Assembly: GCA_003454065.1 (NCBI GenBank)
Contig: DMKZ01000088.1
Span: 1 to 8,161, forward strand
Direction of reading: 5' to 3'
DNA length: 8,161 nucleotides
Source: Spirochaetaceae bacterium
GTDB lineage: Bacteria; Spirochaetota; Spirochaetia; Sphaerochaetales; Sphaerochaetaceae
Part shown: in pieces, positions 1-4,898 of the stretch
Numbering within the stretch: position 1 is the first letter of the stretch
Layout of the letters: each line of letters opens with the position of its first letter
The notes under the pieces: generated by a model
Seen by the model: the letters and a program-made list of their open reading frames with translations, nothing else
The model's database searches: none
What the model was told of the DNA's origin: nothing
Translations under genes and position numbers: made by a program

Positions 1-73
1 TACCATGGTCGATATGACCGATTGTTCCGACATTGACATGCGGTTTAGTTCTGACAAACTTTTCTTTTGCCAT
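1..73 (-). CDS. tuf: Elongation factor Tu, N-terminal 24 residues (partial, runs off the left edge)
   Basis: EF-Tu is the GTPase that delivers aminoacyl-tRNA to the ribosome in the cytoplasm. Read on the minus strand from ATG at 71-73, the peptide begins MAKEKFVRTKPHVNVG and continues TIGHIDHG. This is the nearly invariant EF-Tu N-terminus leading into the G1 P-loop (GHIDHGK); the lysine of the loop falls just outside the window. The start is set by a GGGAGG ribosome binding site 7 nt upstream. Another ATG at 75-77 is out of frame and overlaps the start as ATGAATG. Two promoter candidates precede the gene. The rest of the gene lies beyond position 1, so completeness and the next gene cannot be judged. 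Confidence 0.95.
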   Translation of the reverse strand, partial: MAKEKFVRTKPHVNVGTIGHIDHG

Positions 74-80
74 TCATTTT

Positions 81-86
81 CCTCCC
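81..86 (-). promoter_or_regulatory. Strong Shine-Dalgarno of tuf
   Basis: GGGAGG on the minus strand, with a 7-nt spacer (AAAATGA) to the tuf ATG at 73. It decides between the two overlapping ATGs in favour of the one giving the conserved EF-Tu N-terminus. Confidence 0.85.
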
Positions 87-105
87 TATTAACGGGACAA
101 AACAA

Positions 106-114
106 ATCATAACA
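106..114 (-). promoter_or_regulatory. Possible proximal tuf promoter (extended -10)
   Basis: The minus strand reads TGT-TATGAT, an extended -10 (TGn plus 5/6 match to TATAAT). No convincing -35 lies 16-18 nt upstream. Initiation about 7 nt downstream would give a leader of roughly 25 nt that just contains the GGGAGG site. Plausible as a second promoter for tuf, but motif-only evidence. Confidence 0.35.
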
Positions 115-265
115 AGAAAAATTCAAAAGATTCCAGAGGTCGAAACTGCGCTTTTAAGCAGCCGACATAGTCATAGATTTCGAAAGATCCGTCTCTAGAA
201 CCACCTTATCACCTTATTCCTTGATTGCGATCGGTTTGGCCCAATATTTTTTACAAAACTTTCAA

Positions 266-294
266 ATGATAGAAAAATGCGGGAAAAATGTCAA
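266..294 (-). promoter_or_regulatory. Strong sigma70-type promoter for tuf
   Basis: On the minus strand TTGACA (289-294) is a perfect -35 box. It is followed by a 17-nt spacer and TATCAT (266-271), which matches the -10 consensus at 5 of 6 positions. Sequence just upstream of the -35 is A/T-rich, as in UP elements. Transcription would start near 259 and run about 185 nt before the tuf ATG. That leader (about 74-259) shows no convincing gene. It contains a weak hairpin with arms CTGCTT and AAGCGCAG and a possible five-codon start-to-stop reading (MSAA, from an ATG inside it). The transposase remnant begins only about 20 nt upstream of the -35 box. Confidence 0.7.
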
Positions 295-313
295 ATTTTT
301 ACAAAATCAGTAA

Positions 314-734
314 TCCCTGCGTCAGACATCGGACGATTCGGGGGATTGCCTTGCAATCCTGCGGAATGCGGATCCGAGGGAGAATCCGCTTGGATCGAAC
401 AGGGAGATTCTGGAAGCACTGAAGAACGAGCCGTGCTTTTCAATCACGTCAGACATGGACAAAGAGTTTTTTAGACAATAGGGAGCTCAGCGGGAAACTC
501 GGAGCGAAATTCTATTTTCCTCTTTCCCCGCCAACCTTGGGTAAGAGGCACAAACGATCTTCTGAGGGAGTATTCCCCGAAAGGCGAGGGTATGGCGAAT
601 TGGACAGACAAGGAGATAAGCAGCAATATCAAAGGCCGAATTTGAGGCCGAGGAAGCGCTTGGGCTGGCGAACGCATTATGAGGTGTATCACGGGGTTCG
701 GTTGCTACTGCAGTTTGCCGATTCGCCACATTAG
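314..734 (+). pseudogene. IS30-family transposase, C-terminal half, frameshifted remnant
   Basis: No intact reading frame exists, but consecutive pieces in different plus frames line up with the C-terminal catalytic part of IS30-family transposases. From 314 to 478 one frame gives REILEALKNEPCFSITSDMD then KEFF, matching the family's region ending TxDxGKEF around the second catalytic Asp. From about 474 the next frame gives ELSGKLGAKFYFPLSPPTLG, matching the family's LGaxFYF segment. From 538 a third frame gives WVRGTNDLLREYSPKG, matching W(E/Q)RGTNENxNGLLRxYFPKG, which carries the catalytic Glu position, here Asp in GTND. From about 645 the reading returns to the second frame with RPRKRLGWRTHYEVYHGV, matching nRPRKxLGwkTPyEVf. 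At least three indels are therefore needed, and the N-terminal half is missing on the left. The remnant cannot encode a working transposase. Confidence 0.85.
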
Positions 735-769
735 AAATAGTATCATCTTCATAATCTTATAAACATCAG

Positions 770-868
770 TTGTTTCCATATAGCATTTTACTATTGTTGG
801 ACAAAATAGCAACTATAGTTTGGTTTTGCAAATCAACGTTTCCGAGGGAATCGAAGCGTAACCGAAGC
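770..868 (+). pseudogene. IS30-family transposase N-terminal (helix-turn-helix) fragment, degraded
   Basis: The plus frame containing 800-868 reads DKIATIVWFCKSTFPRESKR followed by NRS. IS30-family N-termini carry a helix-turn-helix typically of the form IAxxIGxxKSTISRELKRNRS. The differences from that pattern look like single-base changes (ATT to TTT, TCG to CCG, TTG to TCG), as expected of a decaying copy. The reading frame stays open to 1018, but the sequence after NRS no longer resembles the family to my eye. It lies just after the C-terminal remnant, in the same orientation, so it is the start of a second copy rather than part of the first. Confidence is lower than for the C-terminal piece because the match is short. 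Confidence 0.6.
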
Positions 869-995
869 ATTGCACAACTTGTTCCGTCGCGATACTTGCA
901 TTGTCATTCGCTAACAACAGGATATCGATCAATTTCCCTGCTAATGCTGGTTTTACCGATCATTTATCGACCACTACAGCTCTTCTTTCCGAAAG

Positions 996-1964
996 TCATT
1001 TTCGAAAACCCCTCATGACGAGCTTTATGATCATGGGGTAAAGCGCAACGCAATAGAAAACCAGAATGAAGCTGAAGGCGAATCTGCCCAAATAGTATCC
1101 GACAGAGGAGTGAACCAAAGGCTTGAGATATTTGATCATGAGATAAAGCGATACGGTTCCAATGCCACCCATCACGATTCCTTTAAGGTTCGGTCCTGCG
1201 GGTTTGAACTTCACGAACGACTTTTCAAACAACCTAGCGACAGGGAACGCTATCAGATAGCCCAAGTTGGTATAACCGTCTGCTTTCATCTTCATCGGAT
1301 CGACCAAAAGCTTGCCGTCGATATAGTCCATAGGGTAAGATTTATACGTCACATAAGCCATGCCAAGCCAGCCTATTGCGAAAAATATCGACAGAACGAT
1401 AATCTCGCTTTCAATTTTTTTCTCAACATGCATGAACAGTTTTTCCACGACGAACAAAACCAAAGCTGCCTCCAAAACTCCCACAATCACATCTTGGGGA
1501 GTATGCACCCCAAGATAGTTTCGTGAGAATCCGGTCAGGAAAACGAGAATCAGGCATAAGATCGAAAAAAGTCTTGCGGGCTTCCACAAACTTAGCGCCG
1601 TGCCGCCGTAAATCGTTCCAGCTGTAATCGTGTGTCCGCTTGGAAAGGAATATCCGGTTGCGGTCTCTATGGAATCTCCTGCCGGAATTATTCGAGGATC
1701 CCGGATCCAAGGACGGTAAACGCATGCAGTCAATTTGACCAAAGCGTTAAGCCCTGCGCAAAGAAAGTATGATGCCAAGGTGAAAAGACCCCTTCTCTTG
1801 CCAATCACCCAATATACGAATACCGGAATCAAGATAAGATACGTGACAGCGAATAAGGAAACGCCTTCCATGAAGGGCGAAGGGCATCTCCGATGCTTTG
1901 ACGAAATCTCTGCAGCAATAAAAGATAATCCAAATCCATAAGTTAAAACTCCTAAATCCCACAA
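996..1964 (-). CDS. PAP2-superfamily membrane phosphatase, multi-pass, 322 aa
   Basis: Integral membrane phosphatase of the type 2 phosphatidic acid phosphatase superfamily, expected to remove phosphate from a lipid phosphate (phosphatidate, undecaprenyl diphosphate, lipid A-like or isoprenoid substrate) at the outer face of the inner membrane. All three signature motifs are present: K77-x6-R84-P85 (KLTACVYRP), PSGH at 108-111 with catalytic-type His111, and SRNYLGVHTPQD at 147-158 with His154 and Asp158. Hydrophobic segments lie near residues 8-19, 36-54, 62-78, 132-145, 160-174, 187-205, 263-280 and 292-314. The last three segments, after the catalytic core, form an extension of about 140 residues. 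The start is TTG at 1962-1964 with a weak GCGGA site. A TAA lies 15 nt upstream in frame, and the first ATG (residue 32) would remove the first hydrophobic segment, so TTG is preferred. The gene follows the 31-residue peptide gene by 46 nt and probably shares its promoter. The substrate cannot be told from sequence. Confidence 0.88.
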   Translation of the reverse strand: MWDLGVLTYGFGLSFIAAEISSKHRRCPSPFMEGVSLFAVTYLILIPVFVYWVIGKRRGLFTLASYFLCAGLNALVKLTACVYRPWIRDPRIIPAGDSIETATGYSFPSGHTITAGTIYGGTALSLWKPARLFSILCLILVFLTGFSRNYLGVHTPQDVIVGVLEAALVLFVVEKLFMHVEKKIESEIIVLSIFFAIGWLGMAYVTYKSYPMDYIDGKLLVDPMKMKADGYTNLGYLIAFPVARLFEKSFVKFKPAGPNLKGIVMGGIGTVSLYLMIKYLKPLVHSSVGYYLGRFAFSFILVFYCVALYPMIIKLVMRGFRK

Positions 1965-2010
1965 CGTTTTCCGCTGGTTTTACAGCCGAAAAGGCGTTTG
2001 GCAAGTCGAG

Positions 2011-2106
2011 CTATGAGGTTTTCAGATGCGACCTAAAAAGCAGCAAACCGCACGCCGCCAGCATGCAAACAAGCGCCGCAACCATCGCTATTACTATTCT
2101 CTTCAT
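2011..2106 (-). CDS. 31-residue membrane or lipoprotein-like peptide
   Basis: From ATG at 2104-2106 the frame encodes MKRIVIAMVAALVCMLAACG then LLLFRSHLKTS and a TAG stop. It has a basic start (KR), a hydrophobic stretch of about 21 residues (4-24), and a short positively charged tail (R25, H27, K29). LAAC at residues 16-19 is a canonical-looking lipobox, so it could be a lipoprotein signal leaving only a 13-residue lipopeptide. Because hydrophobicity continues past the cysteine (CGLLLF), a single-span membrane peptide is equally possible. AGAGGTGA lies 5 nt before the ATG and a good promoter lies immediately upstream, which argues that it is expressed. The longer frame starting at 2211 has no such signals. 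I recognise no family. It precedes the PAP2 gene on the same strand. Confidence 0.6.
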   Translation of the reverse strand: MKRIVIAMVAALVCMLAACGLLLFRSHLKTS

Positions 2107-2111
2107 CTGAA

Positions 2112-2119
2112 TCACCTCT
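2112..2119 (-). promoter_or_regulatory. Strong Shine-Dalgarno of the 31-residue peptide gene
   Basis: AGAGGTGA on the minus strand with a 5-nt spacer (TTCAG) to the ATG at 2106. It is close to the full anti-16S complement. It fixes the start of this gene at 2106 rather than at the upstream in-frame ATGs. Confidence 0.7.
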
Positions 2120-2125
2120 GAAAGT

Positions 2126-2155
2126 ATCATATTCTTTTCCCGAAAATATGTCCAA
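2126..2155 (-). promoter_or_regulatory. Sigma70-type promoter for the small peptide and PAP2 genes
   Basis: The minus strand reads TTGGAC (2150-2155, 4/6 to TTGACA), an 18-nt spacer, and TATGAT (2126-2131, 5/6 to TATAAT). Initiation near 2119 would produce a very short leader of about 13 nt, beginning almost at the ribosome binding site. It faces away from ssb. Confidence 0.6.
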
Positions 2156-2206
2156 TGCGCGACAAAAACGGTTTTTTCCTTCTTTAAATAATAGAGGGCG
2201 TTTTCC

Positions 2207-2218
2207 AGCATGCATGCT
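2207..2218 (+). repeat. Perfect 12-nt palindrome between the divergent genes
   Basis: AGCATGCATGCT equals its own reverse complement. It lies 60 nt before the ssb start, within the 171-nt divergent region shared with the small peptide gene. A short hairpin (AGAG-CAAG-CTCT, 2223-2234) follows at once. It could be an operator, but no regulator is known here. Confidence 0.4.
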
Positions 2219-2267
2219 CAAAAGAGCAAGCTCTCGGGGAAAGGTCTTAGAAACAACACAATGTTAT

Positions 2268-2272
2268 GGAGG
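2268..2272 (+). promoter_or_regulatory. Shine-Dalgarno that fixes the ssb start
   Basis: GGAGG sits 5 nt before the ATG at 2278. It overlaps the upstream in-frame ATG at 2266, which itself has no ribosome binding site. The start at 2278 is therefore the better choice. An AATAAT box (2187-2192) could be a -10 element for ssb, but I find no -35 at proper spacing. Confidence 0.75.
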
Positions 2273-2277
2273 AAATC

Positions 2278-2697
2278 ATGGTTTATTTGAATTTTGCCAT
2301 AGTGGAGGGCAACATCACAAGGGATGCCGAAGTGCGTCACATCGCGGAAGGGAGCTATGTCACGAGTTTCACACTCGCCAACAACGAAAGCTTCGTCAAT
2401 TCGAAGAGCGAAACCGTAAGCAAAGCGAATTTCATACATGTCGAGATATGGGGAGAGGCTTTTGCGGAAAAGGTGTCTGCTTACCTGAAGAAAGGAACTC
2501 CGGTAAGAGTCCACGGGAAAATCAGAAGCGATTCATGGACTTCAGATGACGGAACGAAAAAGGAAAGGATATTCGTTCGCGGGGCGAGCGTCGATTTCAT
2601 CAAATATGCGGGAAACGGAAACAAGCAAGTCGAGATAAGGAAAAAGGATTCTGATCTTGATTGCATAGATATCATAGAATCGGAGGAAAACGATTGA
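2278..2697 (+). CDS. ssb: Single-stranded DNA-binding protein, short form without canonical tip
   Basis: Bacterial-type SSB of 139 aa, which coats single-stranded DNA during replication, repair and recombination. The OB-fold fills residues 1-111. It opens with VEGNITRDAEVRH and continues with TSFTLANNESF, the segment FIHVEIWGEAFAEKV with conserved Trp58, and KGTPVRVHGKIRSDSW with Trp87. This is the usual order L-x-G-R/N-L-x-x-D-P-E-x-R, F-x-x-A, F-x-x-x-x-W, G-x-x-V-x-V-x-G-x-L-x-x-x-x-W. After the fold there are only about 28 residues, acidic (DSDLDCIDIIESEEND). They end in Asp rather than the DDDIPF-type tip that recruits partners such as RecO, PriA, ExoI and HolC. It stands alone, not beside rpsF/rpsR, and may be a second SSB of the organism. 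An accessory or phage-like SSB is the alternative. Confidence 0.88.
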   Translation: MVYLNFAIVEGNITRDAEVRHIAEGSYVTSFTLANNESFVNSKSETVSKANFIHVEIWGEAFAEKVSAYLKKGTPVRVHGKIRSDSWTSDDGTKKERIFVRGASVDFIKYAGNGNKQVEIRKKDSDLDCIDIIESEEND

Positions 2698-2707
2698 ATG
2701 ACACTCT

Positions 2708-2770
2708 AAAGGCATCAGGCGAAATCAGGCTATGAGGTTTTAGAACCGGCCTTCATGCATCGCCTTTTTT
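2708..2770 (+). terminator. Weak candidate terminator between convergent ssb and cysE
   Basis: The 55-nt gap after ssb contains arms AGGCGA (2717-2722) and TCGCCT (2760-2765), followed by a T run (2765-2770). A small inner hairpin GGTT-TTAG-AACC lies at 2736-2747. AAAGGC (2708-2713) could pair with GCCTTT (2762-2767) instead. The T run lies inside the 3' end of cysE. The long loop makes this only a tentative ssb terminator; no T tract serves the opposite strand. Confidence 0.25.
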
Positions 2771-3604
2771 CACTATCGAATTTTCAGGAACAGCGTGAGT
2801 GAGCCACACGTTCGCGCCTATCACGCTGTTTTTTCCGATCGTAGTCAAACCACCCAGAATAGTCGCGCCGGCATATATCACGCAATTATCCCCGATATTC
2901 GGATGACGCTTTATGCCCTTCACCGGATTCCCATCCTCCTGAAGCTCGAATTTCTTAGCTCCCAATGTCACATGCTGATAGAGCACGACATCATCGCCTA
3001 TCACGGTAGTTTCGCCGATTACGACTCCGGTCCCATGGTCAATGAAAAACCTTCTGCCTATCTTGGCGCCCGGGTGTATGTCGATGCCGGTATGCCTGTG
3101 AGCATATTCGGTCAGAAGGCGCGGAAGGTATTCCACCCCCATTAGATATAGTTCATGGGCAATGCGGAATATCATCACCGCCCTAAATCCAGGGTAGCAT
3201 AAAATCGCCTCATCAACGCTTCTGCAAGCAGGATCCTTCTCGTAGCAAGCCTGCGCATCCGATTCGAGAACTTCGAAAATCTCCGGCAATTTTTCCAGAA
3301 ACGATTCCGATATTCTCGCCGCCTCATCCCTGCACTTGCCCAAATAGAAAAGTATGTTCGACAAATTCAAAAAAACCCTGCCCACGAAGGAGCTTCTTCT
3401 CAGAAAATCGATTTGCTCGCTGTCCCCGCAGTCATCGTCATCGAATACAAGCGGAAACATCGAACTCGAACAGCTGTCGATGAAACGAACTATTTCCTTA
3501 TCAAGATCCGGATGAAACCTCTTCAAATCAAGTTTCTTTCCGCTTACTATCCTTTTGCTGATGCTCTCTATCGTCCGCAGATACTTGTTTTCAATTTTCG
3601 GCAT
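2753..3604 (-). CDS. cysE: Serine O-acetyltransferase
   Basis: Transfers acetyl from acetyl-CoA to L-serine, giving O-acetylserine, the first committed step of cysteine synthesis in the cytoplasm. The 283-aa product has a helical N-terminal half (1-165) with EKDPACRSVDEAIL at 122-135, the family's xxxDPA segment. This is followed by a left-handed beta-helix of hexapeptide repeats (about 174-280). Expected active-site residues are visible: Asp189-His190 in FIDHGTGVVIGET, the catalytic-type His-Asp pair region of E. coli CysE, and Arg233-His234 in KRHPNIGD. Its length and the tyrosine-rich LYQHVTLGAKKF segment resemble the longer EpsC-type enzymes found in anaerobes and spirochaetes. It is the last gene of the ileS operon, starting 5 nt after the kinase stop. 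The C-terminus (IVKKGDA) is short, so the flexible tail that binds cysteine synthase (usually ending in Ile) is not evident. Confidence 0.92.
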   Translation of the reverse strand: MPKIENKYLRTIESISKRIVSGKKLDLKRFHPDLDKEIVRFIDSCSSSMFPLVFDDDDCGDSEQIDFLRRSSFVGRVFLNLSNILFYLGKCRDEAARISESFLEKLPEIFEVLESDAQACYEKDPACRSVDEAILCYPGFRAVMIFRIAHELYLMGVEYLPRLLTEYAHRHTGIDIHPGAKIGRRFFIDHGTGVVIGETTVIGDDVVLYQHVTLGAKKFELQEDGNPVKGIKRHPNIGDNCVIYAGATILGGLTTIGKNSVIGANVWLTHAVPENSIVKKGDA

Positions 3605-3609
3605 CCGAT

Positions 3610-4896
3610 TTATCCGCTGATTTTTTCCTTATCCAAAATAATTGTGCAGGTCACGCCCTCCACCTTACCGTTCTCATCAAGCCTGTTGCTGAGGTCTATG
3701 GAGCCGTTTCGAGCGTTCAGGAATTGCTTGCTTATGGAGAGGCCGATGCCCGTTCCGACATTCTTCGTGGTGAAGAAAGGATTGAAAAGCCTGACCTTGT
3801 CGCTGTCTTTTATTCCAGTTCCCCAGTCCATGATCTCCACCTTGATCTTGCTGTTGTTCTGAACCGAGCTGACATTGATGACGACCTTGCACGAATCCTT
3901 CTCGGCTTGGCTGTCGATTGCGTTCTGTATTACGTTTATTATAATGCTTCTCAATCTTGTCCTGTCGAAATGAATGAACGAAGCCTCATCCGAAATGTAG
4001 TAATTGGGAGTGATTATTCCAGGCTTGAAGTAGCCTATCTCCTCCCTCATGAAGTCTATGAAGTTTATCAACTCTATGCTGCCGATCGGATCGGCCATGA
4101 ATTCCCTTATCCTATCCGTAAGATTGGCGATGCGCTTGCCTTCGGTTTTTATGACTTCGAACTCTTCGGCTTGATCAGGATGCATCCTCTCAAGCAAGGA
4201 CACCTGCATGAGAATAGCCGCAACGGGATTCTTGATCTCGTGCGCCAGCCTCCTCGTCGCCGAACCTAAGGAAACCAGATCGTTCTTCTGCTTCAAATCA
4301 TCGCGCATCGATGTGAACTTGTTGTATATGTGCAAGATCACGAAGGCAAGGAAAACCAAAATCACCACGCCGATGTCTCTTCTCATCTTGATTCTGAACA
4401 GACCGTCGGCATATTCCTTATCCGCAAGTCTGGCATAGTAATAGGCGCCGTCCAAATCCTTGCTGAAATCGATAACCGATTTGACTATAAATTCCGGATG
4501 CTCCGTCCTATCCCAAATGTCCTGTTGGGGTATTATTTCATTTCCGTTAACCGCCTCAAGCTCGGAAAAAGGCATGTTCTCGGTAGTGGAAACCAAAATC
4601 CTGCGCGCTGAGGTGTATGCCACTATTATGAAGATGCCGTTATCTTTGAGGTATTTGCTTCTTTCGCTTCGATATTCTTCCGACCTCATTGAATAATATT
4701 CGCTGACATGCCTCGTGGTTTTGTTGTAGAACAACACGTCATGATTGCGTTGCATGGCATAACTCAGATATATCCACAATAACACCATCCCCAACGTCAA
4801 TGCAAGAACAACGGCTTTTGCAAGCATGGAAAGCTGAAAAGCCTTCTTCTTGTCTTTTTCTTCCTTTTTAGTCGCAACAACTTTCTTATCGCCCAT
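3610..4896 (-). CDS. Membrane sensor histidine kinase (NtrB/AtoS-like), no adjacent response regulator
   Basis: A 428-aa two-component sensor kinase that autophosphorylates on His and passes phosphate to a response regulator. The lysine-rich N-terminus (residues 4-18) precedes TM1 (about 25-46). An extracytoplasmic sensor region of about 125 residues follows (47-173), then TM2 (about 174-191) and a short linker without an obvious HAMP domain. The dimerisation/phosphoacceptor segment is RRLAHEIKNPVAAI with His219. The ATPase domain shows an N box (NVIQNAIDS, 321-329), G1 (DWGTGI, 357-362), an F box (FNPFFTTKNVGTG, 371-383) and G2 (GTGIGLSISK, 381-390). The LAHEIKNP and FFTTKxxGTGIGL wording is typical of NtrB/AtoS-type kinases that pair with sigma54 activators. 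The ATG follows the lipoprotein stop by 2 nt. No regulator gene is in the window, so its partner is unknown, and so is its signal. Confidence 0.9.
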   Translation of the reverse strand: MGDKKVVATKKEEKDKKKAFQLSMLAKAVVLALTLGMVLLWIYLSYAMQRNHDVLFYNKTTRHVSEYYSMRSEEYRSERSKYLKDNGIFIIVAYTSARRILVSTTENMPFSELEAVNGNEIIPQQDIWDRTEHPEFIVKSVIDFSKDLDGAYYYARLADKEYADGLFRIKMRRDIGVVILVFLAFVILHIYNKFTSMRDDLKQKNDLVSLGSATRRLAHEIKNPVAAILMQVSLLERMHPDQAEEFEVIKTEGKRIANLTDRIREFMADPIGSIELINFIDFMREEIGYFKPGIITPNYYISDEASFIHFDRTRLRSIIINVIQNAIDSQAEKDSCKVVINVSSVQNNSKIKVEIMDWGTGIKDSDKVRLFNPFFTTKNVGTGIGLSISKQFLNARNGSIDLSNRLDENGKVEGVTCTIILDKEKISG

Positions 4897-4898
4897 AT

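Larger units (their letters stand above)
300..868 (+). mobile_element. Decayed IS30-family insertion sequence(s), head-to-tail remnants
   Basis: This stretch, together with the uninformative 869-995, is the only long part of the window without an intact gene. It holds the end of one IS30-family transposase followed by the beginning of another, both on the plus strand. I could not define terminal inverted repeats or target duplications with confidence, so the outer limits are approximate. The segment 869-995 shows nothing I can assign, and no good terminator for the PAP2 gene ending at 996. Confidence 0.7.

Noticed and set aside
277..474. Plus-strand frame of 65 codons starting MREKCQIF
   Set aside because: Out of frame with the IS30-like piece in the same stretch and has no resemblance or ribosome binding site of its own.
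300..735. Structured RNA gene (RNase P RNA, tmRNA) in the gene-poor left region
   Set aside because: None of the hallmark sequences (GAGGAAAGTCC, a tRNA-like GGTTCGAATCC end) is present, and the stretch is explained by the transposase relic.
701..812. Inverted repeat GTTGCTA (702-708) versus TAGCAAC (806-812) as IS30 ends
   Set aside because: Only 7 bp, and the right copy lies inside the HTH coding remnant where an element end is not expected.
905..960. Minus-strand peptide MIGKTSISREIDRYP resembling an IS30 helix-turn-helix
   Set aside because: Very short, stops after 18 codons and overlaps the plus-strand remnant region; most likely chance.
1425..1436. CATGCATG palindromes inside the PAP2 gene and at 2754-2760
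   Set aside because: Short, within or at the end of coding sequence, and frequent enough by chance; not linked to the palindrome before ssb.
2266..2277. Upstream in-frame ATG for ssb (adds MEEI)
   Set aside because: It overlaps the GGAGG site that serves the ATG at 2278, and the SSB family begins close to the fold.
2010..2742. Thirteen-nt exact direct repeat GCTATGAGGTTTT at about 2010-2022 and 2730-2742
   Set aside because: About one exact 13-mer repeat is expected by chance in a window of this size, and the surroundings differ.
3724..4269. Plus-strand open frame of 181 codons opposite the histidine kinase
   Set aside because: Covers the reverse complement of the conserved kinase motifs; nothing recognisable in its own translation.
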